Source of the DNA: Dyella sp. C11
GTDB lineage: Bacteria; Pseudomonadota; Gammaproteobacteria; Xanthomonadales; Rhodanobacteraceae
Assembly (NCBI RefSeq): GCF_003121485.1
Contig: NZ_QAVX01000030.1
Location: 56-52,395, forward strand
Reading direction: 5' to 3'
DNA: 52,340 bases
Below, piece after piece: positions 26,381-34,056 of the stretch; position 1 is the stretch's first letter, and every line of letters starts with the position of its first letter. The notes beneath the pieces are model-generated. The model was not told the origin of the DNA, made no database searches, and saw nothing but the letters and a program-made list of their open reading frames with translations. The translations under genes and the position numbers were made by a program.

Positions 26381-26881
26381 TCAGCGCAGAAGCGCGAGTA
26401 CTGCGCCCAGCACGATCGCGGCAAAAATCCCGGCGACCACGTCATCCACCATCACACCCATGCCGCCCTTCAGCTTTCGATCCATCCACCGGATCGGCCA
26501 GGGCTTCCACACGTCGAACAATCGAAACAGCGCAAACCCGATCACCACGGCCCACCACGGCGCCATCAGCGCGGGGATCAACGCGATCCACAGGCCGACG
26601 AATTCGTCCCACACGATGCTTCGGTGGTCATCCACGCCCAACGCGCGCCCTGCTACGCCGCACGCCCACACGCCCACGAAGAACGCGACGGTGATGGCGA
26701 AGACGTAGAGCTGCAATGGCAACGTGCGCAGGAGCAACCATGGAAGTACCGCAGCCAGCGAACCGAAGGTTCCTTGGGCTACGGGCGCCAATCCCGAACC
26801 GAAGCCGCAGGCAAGCCATCCGGCGGGCGTGGCGAGCAGGCGTTGGCGTTGTTCTGGGGTAAGCAGTTTCTTGTCGCTCAT
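26381..26881 (-). CDS. pgpA: phosphatidylglycerophosphatase A
   Basis: A 166-residue integral membrane enzyme that removes the phosphate from phosphatidylglycerol phosphate in phospholipid synthesis. Family motifs: GFGSGLAPVAQGTFGSLAA near residues 26-44, DEFVGLW, RLFDVWKPWPI, and GGMGVMVDDVVAGI near the C-terminus with the DD pair. Four membrane segments are visible. Its ATG overlaps the thiL stop (ATGA), so translation is probably coupled. The thiL-pgpA order is the standard one in gammaproteobacteria. The length is normal. Confidence 0.95.
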   Translation of the reverse strand: MSDKKLLTPEQRQRLLATPAGWLACGFGSGLAPVAQGTFGSLAAVLPWLLLRTLPLQLYVFAITVAFFVGVWACGVAGRALGVDDHRSIVWDEFVGLWIALIPALMAPWWAVVIGFALFRLFDVWKPWPIRWMDRKLKGGMGVMVDDVVAGIFAAIVLGAVLALLR

Positions 26882-27855
26882 GCAAAGTGGTCCCAGCCGC
26901 GATGTGCGGCTTCCAGCCATTGTCCCGAGGCATCGCGCACGCGTACACCGCCGCCCTCCACCATGCGGCCGATACGCGTGGCGCCACAGCCCATGCGTGC
27001 CAGATCGGTCTGCACGTCGGCCACCATCGCCGGCGGCACGGTGAAGCAAAGTTCGTAATCGTCACCACCGGCGAGGGCGAAGTCGCGCACGGTTTGTTCG
27101 TCGAAGCTCGCCATCAGCATCGGCGAGCGTGGCAACAGCTCGGCTTCGATTTCCGCGCCCAGGCCGCTTTCATCGCAAATATGACCGAGATCGGCGAGTA
27201 GTCCATCGGATACGTCGATGCAGGCGCTGGCGCGTTCACGCAGCGCCAATCCGGCGGCAAGACGTGGCGTGGGTCGATGGAGCCGCTCGATCAGATAGGC
27301 AGCCCGCCCATCGCCCTCATCCACGCGCGCACCACGTTGCAGCATCTGCAAGCCAGCAGCCGCGTCGCCAAGCGTGCCGGTGACCAGCACGACATCACCC
27401 GCACGCGCGCCGTTGCGTGTCAGGGCTTTTCCGGGCGGAACGAAACCATGCACGGCCACGCTGATGCTCAGCCCACCACGCGTGGTATCGCCACCAATCA
27501 ACGCGAGCCGATGCGGTTGCGCCAGCTGCGCGAAGCCTTCGGCGTATCCGTCGATGAATTCCCGCAATTGCTCCGCCGGCTGCGGCGGCAGCGTGAGTGC
27601 GAGCAATGCCCACGCCGGGCTGGCGCCCATCGCGGCGAGATCGGAGAGGTTCACCGCCAGTGACTTCCAGCCAATATCCGACGCGGCGGTGCCATGCGGA
27701 AAATGCACGCCCTCGACCATCGTGTCGATGGCGATGGCGACGTCCTGCCCCGCAGGTGGCGCGACTACGGCGGCGTCATCGCCAATGCCCAGTTTCACAT
27801 CTTCGCGGTTCTGCGCAGTGCGTTCGCGGATGCGGTCGATCAGTCGAAATTCCAT
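26878..27855 (-). CDS. thiL: thiamine-monophosphate kinase
   Basis: A 325-residue cytoplasmic ATP-dependent kinase that converts thiamine phosphate to thiamine diphosphate, the last step of the pathway. Motifs: GDDAAVV near residues 25-31, DTMVEGVHF, NLSDLAAMGA, IGGDTTRG and CIDVSDGLLADLGH. The ATG at 27855 (MEFRLIDRIRERT) was chosen as the family-typical start, with GAGG upstream. It overlaps pgpA by four bases and follows the GNAT gene by 28 bases. Confidence 0.95.
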   Translation of the reverse strand: MEFRLIDRIRERTAQNREDVKLGIGDDAAVVAPPAGQDVAIAIDTMVEGVHFPHGTAASDIGWKSLAVNLSDLAAMGASPAWALLALTLPPQPAEQLREFIDGYAEGFAQLAQPHRLALIGGDTTRGGLSISVAVHGFVPPGKALTRNGARAGDVVLVTGTLGDAAAGLQMLQRGARVDEGDGRAAYLIERLHRPTPRLAAGLALRERASACIDVSDGLLADLGHICDESGLGAEIEAELLPRSPMLMASFDEQTVRDFALAGGDDYELCFTVPPAMVADVQTDLARMGCGATRIGRMVEGGGVRVRDASGQWLEAAHRGWDHFA

Positions 27856-27883
27856 GGCGAGCGACCTCGTCGGAACAGCAGGC

Positions 27884-28423
27884 TTATCGACTGAAGACGA
27901 TCGTCGGGCTGCCGTGGTAAGTGGTGTCCTGCCAGCGCTTGAAACCAGCCTTTTCCGCCACGCGGATGGAAGGCAGGTTCTCGGGCGAGATGATGCATAC
28001 GGCGCGCAGATCGCCGAAGTACTGTTGGCCCCAGGCAACCGCCGCGTTCACCGCTTCGGTGGCATAGCCATGGCCGTGCGCGTGCGGCGCGAGCACCCAG
28101 CCGAATTCCAGCATGCCGTGCATGGACGGCTCCATCTCGCGGCGGAAATCGGCGAAGCCGATGTCGCCGATGTAGCGTCCCGTGGCTTTTTCTTCCACGG
28201 CCCAGTAGCCGTAGCCGAGGATGCTCCACAGGCCCACGTATTGCAGCAGGCGCTTCCACACTTCCTCGGAAGTGAAGGCGCGCCCGCCGATGTAGCGCAC
28301 CACGTCTGGATCGGACCAGATGGCAAGGCATTCGGCATGATCATCCGCACGGTGCGCCCGCAAACGCAGGCGCGCCGTTTCGATCACGGGAACCACGGAC
28401 GAATGTTCCGTGGCGCCATCCAT
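27884..28423 (-). CDS. GNAT family N-acetyltransferase, RimJ/RimL type
   Basis: A 179-residue acetyltransferase. It starts with the typical strand IETARLRLRAHRADD, and the acetyl-CoA loop is GHGYATEAVNAAV near residues 115-128, followed by ENLPSIRVAEKAGFK. The fold resembles enzymes that acetylate ribosomal proteins or small amines; the substrate is unknown. The ATG overlaps the nusB stop by one base (TGATG), so it is translated with nusB. It is an extra gene placed between nusB and thiL, which are usually adjacent. Confidence 0.88.
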   Translation of the reverse strand: MDGATEHSSVVPVIETARLRLRAHRADDHAECLAIWSDPDVVRYIGGRAFTSEEVWKRLLQYVGLWSILGYGYWAVEEKATGRYIGDIGFADFRREMEPSMHGMLEFGWVLAPHAHGHGYATEAVNAAVAWGQQYFGDLRAVCIISPENLPSIRVAEKAGFKRWQDTTYHGSPTIVFSR

Positions 28424-28866
28424 CAGCCGCGCTTCTCGGTGCCGCGCAGCGCGGTGGCCAGCTTGTCCAGCACGCCGTTGACGTAGCTGTGGCCGTGGTC
28501 GGCGCCAAAGCGCTTGGTGACTTCGATGGCCTCGTTGATCACCACGCGGTACGGCACGTCCGGGCGGTACTTCAGCTCATAAGCCGCCAGACGCAGCACG
28601 GCGCGTTCGATCGGGTCGATCTGGCCCACTTCACGGTCCACGTAGGGCTTGAGCGCATCGTCGATGGCTTCCACGTGGCGTTCCACGCCGTGCAGCAGGT
28701 CCTCGAAGTATTCGAGGTCGGCCACTTCCATGTCCTGCTCGTGACGGAACTGGTCGATCACGGCATTCATGCGGCTGCCGCCGATCTGCCATGCGTAGAT
28801 GGCCTGCAGCGCGCGACGACGTGCGCGTGAACGTGCGGCGAGATCGATACCGGAGCCTGTATTCAT
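28423..28866 (-). CDS. nusB: transcription antitermination factor NusB
   Basis: A 147-residue all-helical protein that, with NusE (S10), binds boxA RNA and supports antitermination on rRNA operons. Family landmarks: ARSRARRRALQAIYAWQIGG at residues 11-30, DPIERAVLRLAAYEL, VVINEAIEVTKRFG and VNGVLDKL near the C-terminus. The ATG at 28866 gives the normal NusB start. It lies inside the left arm of a long imperfect inverted repeat, so structure in the message could affect initiation. Confidence 0.95.
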   Translation of the reverse strand: MNTGSGIDLAARSRARRRALQAIYAWQIGGSRMNAVIDQFRHEQDMEVADLEYFEDLLHGVERHVEAIDDALKPYVDREVGQIDPIERAVLRLAAYELKYRPDVPYRVVINEAIEVTKRFGADHGHSYVNGVLDKLATALRGTEKRG

Positions 28867-29118
28867 ATGCCCAGCACCTCGCGCCGGAAGCTGTTTGCCC
28901 GCTGGGCAAGGAAGAACGAAGGAGTGTATGTCGATACACAACTGAGTGATGACGCAGTCCAGCGGGCAAACAGATCCGGCCCGAAGGGTTGCGCCTGCGT
29001 GGCGGCCACAGGGCCGCCCACGACTTGACTTGACACCCAGTCAAGCGCTGCGTCGCGCGCGGCCCTGTGGCCGCCACGCAGGCGCAACGCGAGGTACTGG
29101 GCATACGAATACAGGCTC
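28853..29118. repeat. nested inverted-repeat element between ribH and nusB
   Basis: Three levels of inverted repeats fill the gap. Outer arms 28853-28882 and 29089-29118 match in 28 of 30 positions. An inner pair 28891-28905/28959-28973 is perfect over 15 bases (CTGTTTGCCCGCTGG) and encloses a 6-bp hairpin GTGTAT-GTCG-ATACAC. A second inner pair 28988-29017/29059-29088 is perfect over 30 bases. The left outer arm includes the nusB start codon and the right one ends four bases from the ribH stop. Nothing like a transposase is present. Confidence 0.85.
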
Positions 29119-29123
29119 GTCAT
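28863..29123 (-). CDS. possible small protein spanning the ribH-nusB gap
   Basis: An open frame of 86 codons ([18 protein letters not shown]...FRREVLGI) exactly fills the gap. Its ATG overlaps the ribH stop by one base (TGATG), and its TGA overlaps the nusB ATG (ATGA). The coordinates are striking, but the whole frame consists of inverted repeats, it has no recognised domain, and the perfect arms constrain its sequence. It may serve only to keep ribosomes moving from ribH to nusB. I cannot tell whether a stable protein is made. Confidence 0.35.
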   Translation of the reverse strand: MTSLYSYAQYLALRLRGGHRAARDAALDWVSSQVVGGPVAATQAQPFGPDLFARWTASSLSCVSTYTPSFFLAQRANSFRREVLGI

Positions 29124-29584
29124 CACAGCTTTCCGTACAGGTTGACCATTTCGAGCGCGGCGAGCGCGGCGTCGGCGCCCTTGTTGCCGGCCTTGGTGCC
29201 GGAACGCTCGATGGCCTGTTCAATGTTGTCGGTGGTCAGCACGCCGAACGCCACCGGCACACCGGAGGCATACGCCGCCTGGGCCAGGCCCTTGGCGCAT
29301 TCGCCGGCCACGTAGTCGAAGTGCGGGGTGGAACCGCGAATGACCGCGCCCAGCGCAATCACGGCAGCGTACTTGCCGGAGTTGGCGACCTTGTGGGCAG
29401 CCAGCGCGATTTCCCACGCACCCGGCACGCGGATCAGCTCGATGGCGTCGTCCTTCACGCCGTGGCGTACCAGCACGTCGCGTGCGCCGGCCACCAGGGG
29501 CTCGACGACAAAGCCGTTGAAACGGCCGGCGACGATGGCAAAACGGCCTTTGGGCGTGGCGAAATCGCCTTCGATGGTCTTCAT
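29123..29584 (-). CDS. ribH: 6,7-dimethyl-8-ribityllumazine synthase
   Basis: A 153-residue enzyme that joins 5-amino-6-ribitylaminouracil and 3,4-dihydroxybutanone 4-phosphate to form lumazine, the next-to-last step of riboflavin synthesis; it normally assembles into pentamers or capsids. Motifs: [14 protein letters not shown] near residues 21-34, [25 protein letters not shown] and [14 protein letters not shown]. The start MKTIEGDF is typical. It is 43 bases after the LD-carboxypeptidase gene and is followed by the nested repeat and nusB. Confidence 0.96.
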   Translation of the reverse strand: MKTIEGDFATPKGRFAIVAGRFNGFVVEPLVAGARDVLVRHGVKDDAIELIRVPGAWEIALAAHKVANSGKYAAVIALGAVIRGSTPHFDYVAGECAKGLAQAAYASGVPVAFGVLTTDNIEQAIERSGTKAGNKGADAALAALEMVNLYGKL

Positions 29585-29627
29585 GGATTCGAATTTCCTG
29601 GGGTCTGGGCCCGGAGGGCCGTCTATT

Positions 29628-30593
29628 TTACGGGATTTGAGGAAGCGTGCCCGGATCGGGCGGGGAAACCGCGCCAGACAGGGTGGGATGACCGTGAAAA
29701 GCGCGGCTGGCCCGGCCTTCCGCCACGCGCAGGCGGGCCGGTGCGCCGAATGGCAGGGTGAACTTGTCGGGCTCGTGGCCGAAGGGCATGCCGCGAACGA
29801 TGGGAATGCGGGCTACCCGGGCGATCTGGTCGAAAGCGGTCTCGGTGTCGTAGCCGTTGTCGTAGCTGTGCGGGCGGCAATGCGTGAAATGACCGAGCAC
29901 CAGCGCCTTCTGACGATCGAGCACACCGGACAGGTGCAGCTGGTACAGCAGGCGTTCGATACGGAACGGCGGCTCGCCCACGTCTTCCACGAACAGGATG
30001 CCGCCCTCGATGGCAGGGAAATACGGCGTTCCCAGCAGGCTGCACAGCATAGCCAGGTTGCCACCCCACAGCAGGCCCTCGACATCCAGCTCGTGGCGGG
30101 AAGGGGTTTCCCATGCAGCGGTGGATGCCGGCTCGCTCACCGCACGCCAGAAGTGTTCCCACATCAGGCTGTTGAGCTCAGGCGCACCGAAATCCGGCCC
30201 CAGCATCGGGCCACCGAAGGTGACGAGGCCGCTCTTCACATACAAGGCCATCTGGATGGCGGTGAAATCACTGTGGCCGACCAGCAGCGTGTGCGAGCCG
30301 GCCAGGCGTTCGCGCAAGGCGTCGTAGCGGATGTGTTCCAGCAATCGCGTGGCGCCATAGCCACCACGCACCGACAGGGCGATATCCGGCAACGAATCCA
30401 TGGTGGCCAGCGCATTGAGGTCGGCCACGCGTGCTTCGTCGGGACCGGCGAACCGGTGTTCAGTGCGCTCCAGCACGTTCATCCCTTCGACCACGCAACC
30501 CGATGCACGCAGACGCAGGACGCCACGCGTCATGGCGTCGCGATCGTGCGGGTAGCCCGAAGGGGCGATGAGCTGGAGGGCTGGTGCGGTCAT
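29628..30593 (-). CDS. LD-carboxypeptidase, peptidase family S66
   Basis: A 321-residue cytoplasmic serine peptidase of the LdcA/MccF family. LdcA removes the terminal D-alanine from tetrapeptides during murein recycling, whereas MccF cleaves microcin-type peptide nucleotides. The nucleophile is S108 in [22 protein letters not shown] and the later GHFTHCRP with its histidine are also family-typical. The ATG at 30593 begins [15 protein letters not shown], the usual N-terminus, although the ribosome site is weak. It is placed between ribB and ribH on the same strand, separated from ribB by a REP pair. LdcA is the likelier role. Confidence 0.9.
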   Translation of the reverse strand: MTAPALQLIAPSGYPHDRDAMTRGVLRLRASGCVVEGMNVLERTEHRFAGPDEARVADLNALATMDSLPDIALSVRGGYGATRLLEHIRYDALRERLAGSHTLLVGHSDFTAIQMALYVKSGLVTFGGPMLGPDFGAPELNSLMWEHFWRAVSEPASTAAWETPSRHELDVEGLLWGGNLAMLCSLLGTPYFPAIEGGILFVEDVGEPPFRIERLLYQLHLSGVLDRQKALVLGHFTHCRPHSYDNGYDTETAFDQIARVARIPIVRGMPFGHEPDKFTLPFGAPARLRVAEGRASRAFHGHPTLSGAVSPPDPGTLPQIP

Positions 30594-30672
30594 GGAAGAA
30601 GGTTTCTGGTGGGAAGCCTTGAGTATGGGGTCAATGGGATGGCATGGAGCGGGCATGCGTGAGTCGCTTTTC

Positions 30673-30752
30673 TGTAGGAGCGCGCTTGCGCGCGACCGCG
30701 GGCTGGCATCTTCACCTCTCCGTCGGTGGTCGCGCACAAGTGCGCTCCTACA
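30673..30752. repeat. REP inverted pair 1 (GTAGGAGCGCGC type)
   Basis: Two REP units face each other: TGTAGGAGCGCGCTTGCGCG at the left and its counterpart ending AAGTGCGCTCCTACA at the right, with about 30 bases between. Same family as the four other pairs in this window. It lies between ribB and the LD-carboxypeptidase gene. Confidence 0.9.
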
Positions 30753-30763
30753 TGAAGCGCTGT

Positions 30764-31855
30764 TTACACGTACTCGGTCACTTCCAGGCCAAAGCCACCC
30801 AGGCCCACCATCTTGCGCGGCGTGCCGAGCACGCGCAGCTGGCGAATGCCGAGATCCGCGAGGATCTGCGCGCCCAGGCCCAGCTGACGCCACTCCTGCT
30901 GCTGCGCTTCTTCCGGTGCCTGCGCCGAAGGCTGGCGGTTAAGGCGACGCAGCAGTGCGTCGGCCGTGTCTTCGCCCGAGAGCACCAGCAGCGCCCCCTG
31001 CCCTTCGTCGGCAATGCGCCGCAGTGCGGACGTCACCGTCAGGCCGAGATCATCGCGATGCAGATGAAGCACGTCCGACAGCGTGTTGCGCACATGCACG
31101 CGCGTAAGCACGGGCTGGCCGTTGTCCACGTCGCCCCGCGTCAGCGCGAAATGCAAACCGTGACGAATCGCGTCGCGGTAGGCCACGAGGCGGAACGGAC
31201 CGAATTCCGTATCCACATCGCCTTCGTACACGCGCTGCACGGTCTTTTCGGTTTCCAGGCGATAACGGATCAGGTCGGCGATGGTGCCGATTTTCAGGCC
31301 GTGCTTCTTCGCGAACACTTCCAGTTCGGGGCGACGCGCCATCGAGCCGTCTTCGTGCAGGATTTCGATCAGCACCGCCGACGGCTCAAGGCCTGCCAGC
31401 GCAGCCAGATCGCAGCCCGCTTCCGTATGCCCCGCACGCGTCAGCACGCCACCCGGCTGCGCCGTCAGCGGAAAGATGTGGCCCGGCTGTGAGAGGTCCT
31501 GCGGCTTGGCATCGGACTTCACCGCCACCTGGATGGTGCGCGCGCGATCGTGCGCGGAAATGCCGGTGGTGACGCCTTCGGCCGCCTCGATGGAGACGGT
31601 GAAGTTGGTCTGATACGGCGAGGTGTTGTCCACCACCATCGGCCGCAGGCCCAACTGGCGCGTGCGCTGCTCAGTGAGCGTGAGGCACACGAGGCCGCGC
31701 GCCTCGCGCACCATGAAGTTGATGTCTTCCGGGCGCACCATTTGCGCCGCCATGATGAGGTCGCCTTCGTTCTCGCGATCTTCGTCGTCGAGAATCACGA
31801 CCATGCGGCCGGCGCGGATGTCTTCGAGGATTTCGGGGATGGTGTTGAAGCTCAT
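30764..31855 (-). CDS. ribB: 3,4-dihydroxy-2-butanone 4-phosphate synthase with degenerate GTP cyclohydrolase II domain (RibBX type)
   Basis: A 363-residue enzyme supplying the four-carbon unit for riboflavin. The RibB domain (about residues 1-200) is intact: DDEDRENEGDL at 23-33 and RAGHTEAGCDLAALAG. The C-terminal part is in the position of GTP cyclohydrolase II but lacks its zinc cysteines; the region after VLTRVHVRNTLSD has none, and no EGRGIGL motif is present. This is the RibBX arrangement known from some proteobacteria, so a separate RibA must be elsewhere. The start was set at 31855 (MSFNTIPEILEDI) by homology; the ribosome site is weak. It is separated from ribE by a palindromic repeat. 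Confidence 0.93.
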   Translation of the reverse strand: MSFNTIPEILEDIRAGRMVVILDDEDRENEGDLIMAAQMVRPEDINFMVREARGLVCLTLTEQRTRQLGLRPMVVDNTSPYQTNFTVSIEAAEGVTTGISAHDRARTIQVAVKSDAKPQDLSQPGHIFPLTAQPGGVLTRAGHTEAGCDLAALAGLEPSAVLIEILHEDGSMARRPELEVFAKKHGLKIGTIADLIRYRLETEKTVQRVYEGDVDTEFGPFRLVAYRDAIRHGLHFALTRGDVDNGQPVLTRVHVRNTLSDVLHLHRDDLGLTVTSALRRIADEGQGALLVLSGEDTADALLRRLNRQPSAQAPEEAQQQEWRQLGLGAQILADLGIRQLRVLGTPRKMVGLGGFGLEVTEYV

Positions 31856-31885
31856 GAAGGTCAATCCAATAACGTTTGTCTTTGC

Positions 31886-31966
31886 CGTCATTCCAGCAAA
31901 AGCTGGAATCCAGCGACTTTAATGAGCGCCAAAAGGCACTGGATCCCAGCTTTCGCTGGGATGACG
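31886..31966. repeat. inverted pair of CCAGCxxAAGCTGG repeats between ribB and ribE
   Basis: CGTCATTCCAGCAAAAGCTGGAATCC on the left and its near inverse (CACTGGATCCCAGC...GCTGGGATGACG) on the right. Each arm is itself a hairpin. This belongs to the widespread proteobacterial repeat typified by TCCCGCGAAAGCGGGAATCC; a single copy is at 52156-52188. Confidence 0.85.
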
Positions 31967-31970
31967 AGCT

Positions 31971-32612
31971 TTAGGCAAAACCGTGTTGCTTGAGGAAGGC
32001 TTCATCCAGCCGCGGCGCATCGCCCGAAGCCATCAGCCGCTCGATATAACGCGCCACCACGTCCACCTCGATATTCACCGCGTCACCCGCGCGGCGAGCG
32101 TGGAAAGCCGTGTGTTCCACCGTGTGCGGAATCAGGTTCACGCCAAAGCGATGACCGTTCACCTCGTTCACGGTAAGGCTGGTGCCATCGATGCAGATGG
32201 AACCCTTGGCTGCGATGTAACGCGACAGCGTGGCCGGCACTTCGAACACCCAGCGCAGCGAGCGGCCATCGGGCGTGATGGAGACCACCTTGCCCACGCC
32301 GTCCACATGACCCGAAACCAGATGGCCGCCTAAACGGTCGGCAAGGCGCAGTGCCTTCTCCAGGTTCACCGGGTCGCCAGCCTTGTGCTTGCCCAGCGTA
32401 GTGAGGGAGAGCGTTTCGTTGGAAACGTCCGCACTGAATCCGCGCGGCTCCAGCGTGACGGCGGTGAGGCACACGCCGGACACGGCAATGCTGTCGCCCA
32501 ATTGCACGTCCGAGAGGTCGAGGTCAGCTGTATCGACGTGCAGGCGCACGTCACCGCCACGCGGTTCGAGCCGCGCAATGCGGCCCACGCTCTGGATGAT
32601 GCCGGTGAACAT
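31971..32612 (-). CDS. ribE: riboflavin synthase, alpha subunit
   Basis: A 213-residue enzyme that dismutates two lumazine molecules to riboflavin. It has the two tandem lumazine-binding halves: MFTGIIQSVG at the start and GDSIAVSGVCLTAV in the first, GGHLVSGHVDGVG and IDGTSLTVNEV in the second. The ATG at 32612 overlaps by one base the stop of a 17-codon leader frame and has an ideal AGGAGGTG upstream. It lies directly below an FMN riboswitch with a terminator hairpin, so flavin level should control it. Confidence 0.96.
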   Translation of the reverse strand: MFTGIIQSVGRIARLEPRGGDVRLHVDTADLDLSDVQLGDSIAVSGVCLTAVTLEPRGFSADVSNETLSLTTLGKHKAGDPVNLEKALRLADRLGGHLVSGHVDGVGKVVSITPDGRSLRWVFEVPATLSRYIAAKGSICIDGTSLTVNEVNGHRFGVNLIPHTVEHTAFHARRAGDAVNIEVDVVARYIERLMASGDAPRLDEAFLKQHGFA

Positions 32613-32665
32613 CAGCGCACCTCCTGGCAGGAGGCGGCGAAAGAATTGCAACGATGCTTGGACAT
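32612..32665 (-). CDS. possible 17-codon leader peptide before ribE
   Basis: MSKHRCNSFAASCQEVR ends with TGA overlapping the ribE ATG (TGATG), and the ribE ribosome site lies inside its last codons. It lies after the riboswitch terminator. Upstream sequence offers only a weak ribosome site, so translation is uncertain. If used, it would couple translation to ribE. Confidence 0.3.
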   Translation of the reverse strand: MSKHRCNSFAASCQEVR

Positions 32666-32689
32666 GAAACGTTTCCCGCGTCGAAAAAC

Positions 32690-32712
32690 AAGCGAAAAAC
32701 GCCCCAAGGCGT
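32690..32712 (-). terminator. riboswitch-associated intrinsic terminator
   Basis: On the minus strand ACGCC-TTGG-GGCGT is followed directly by TTTTCGC and a further TTTTT. It sits 40 bases after the FMN aptamer and about 80 bases before ribE, the expected place for the expression platform of a transcription-terminating riboswitch. Confidence 0.65.
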
Positions 32713-32751
32713 CAGGCAGGCACGCACCCGCGAAGGCGCGCACCGTACCGT

Positions 32752-32906
32752 CTTCTCTCATCCGGACTTTCTGGCCGCCATCGCTGGCTGCCAACCGTCG
32801 GCTCCGGCATTGGACCGGATCTGCTGACCTTCCGATGACCTGGAAGCGCTCGCGGGCTCATCCCGAAGGACCTACCGCCGGTGGGGAATCGCACCCCGCC
32901 CTGAAG
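32752..32906 (-). promoter_or_regulatory. FMN riboswitch (RFN element)
   Basis: On the minus strand all conserved parts of the RFN aptamer are present in order: AGGGCGGGGTGCGATTCCCC, ACCGGCGGT, AGCCCGCGAGCG, GATCCGGT, TCCGG..CCGACGGT and AGTCCGGATGAGAGAAG. These form the P1-P6 junction that binds FMN. It should shut off ribE and genes downstream when FMN is abundant. It lies in the middle of the rib gene cluster, after ribD and the two inserted genes. Confidence 0.96.
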
Positions 32907-32944
32907 ACGTCGTTTTTTGGTTTGGCCGGCGAACCGGCCCGGCA

Positions 32945-32953
32945 ATTCTAGCA
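32945..32953 (-). promoter_or_regulatory. candidate extended -10 promoter for the riboswitch transcript
   Basis: On the minus strand TGCTAGAAT fits an extended -10 element (TGnTAnAAT) located 39 bases before the aptamer. No good -35 box was seen at the usual distance. It would give the riboswitch-ribE unit its own transcript. Confidence 0.4.
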
Positions 32954-33039
32954 CCCTCCAGACACCAGGCCCGCCACGGATCGTCCGCCCGGGGGAACAA
33001 TGTGTCGCCGCCTGTGAGTGCCCTGGACGGCACCGAGGG

Positions 33040-34056
33040 TTACAAACCGATGCCCTGCCCCGTGCCGCGGCGATAGTCGCGCAGCACCTGGTCCATCACC
33101 CAACTGGTGCGCGCGCCGCTCTCGGCCGTGGACGGGGCCGCGCCCTTCTGGCCGGTGAGTTCGGCCACGATGGTCTCGATCAGGGGTTGCTGGATGTGCA
33201 GCGGATTGGCCACGCGGTATTCGTGCGTGCCATCCACGTTCTCCACATGGATGGGGCCATCGCCAAAAGTGGCAAAGGCGATACGGCCCTTGTCGCCGAT
33301 CACCTCGATCTGGTCGTGCCGCTTGAAGCTGTCGAAATTCCACAGGCCCGTGCCAAGCATGCCGTTGCCGAACGAGAACGACATCGCTACGCCATCTTCC
33401 ACGCCATAGGCGCCCAGCTGGTTGCTCGCCTGCCCTTTTACCTCAGTGATGGGCCCGAACAGCCAGTCGAGGATGTCCAGCGTATGGCAGCCGATATCCA
33501 TGAACACGCCGCCGCCGGAAATCTCTGGCACCACGTGCCACGGCAAATTGGACGCGTCGTGATAGCGCGGATGGTGCGGCTCGTACAGCACCGTGTTGAC
33601 GATGCGCGGCTTGCCAATCGCCAACTGGCCGAAGATCAACTCGCGCACTTTCTGGAAGCGCGGCAGGCTGCGGCGGTAGTACGCCACGAACACCGGCACG
33701 TTGGCCTGCCTGCCGGCGTGGATGATCGCCTCGCATTCGGCATGGTCCATCGCCATCGGCTTTTCCACGTACACCGGCTTGCCCGCGGCAATGCTCATCA
33801 ACGCGTACTCCTTGTGCGTGGATGGCGGCGTGGCCACGTAGACCGCGTTGACGTCGGGATCGGCGATCAGCTTCGCCGCATCGTCGTACCAGCGCGGCAC
33901 GCCGTGACGTTCGGCGTAATCACGCGCCTTTTCGCCATCGCGACGCATCACCGCCACCAGCGCGGAGTGGGGCGTTTTGCTGAAGCCCGGGCCGCTCTTC
34001 ACCTCGGTCACGTTGCCGCAACCGATGATGCCCCAACGCACCGCTGCCTTGGTCAT
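33040..34056 (-). CDS. Gfo/Idh/MocA family NAD(P)-dependent oxidoreductase
   Basis: A 338-residue oxidoreductase. The N-terminal Rossmann fold has WGIIGCGNVTEVKSGPG near residues 8-24, and the family motif YVEKPMAMD with the catalytic lysine is near residue 95. GGGVFMDIGCHTLDILDWLFG near residues 175-195 carries the conserved D and H of the active site. Substrates in this family are usually sugars, inositols or their derivatives. Its ATG overlaps the stop of the PhyH-like gene (ATGA), so the two are made together and may act in sequence. It separates ribD from the riboswitch and ribE. Confidence 0.9.
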   Translation of the reverse strand: MTKAAVRWGIIGCGNVTEVKSGPGFSKTPHSALVAVMRRDGEKARDYAERHGVPRWYDDAAKLIADPDVNAVYVATPPSTHKEYALMSIAAGKPVYVEKPMAMDHAECEAIIHAGRQANVPVFVAYYRRSLPRFQKVRELIFGQLAIGKPRIVNTVLYEPHHPRYHDASNLPWHVVPEISGGGVFMDIGCHTLDILDWLFGPITEVKGQASNQLGAYGVEDGVAMSFSFGNGMLGTGLWNFDSFKRHDQIEVIGDKGRIAFATFGDGPIHVENVDGTHEYRVANPLHIQQPLIETIVAELTGQKGAAPSTAESGARTSWVMDQVLRDYRRGTGQGIGL

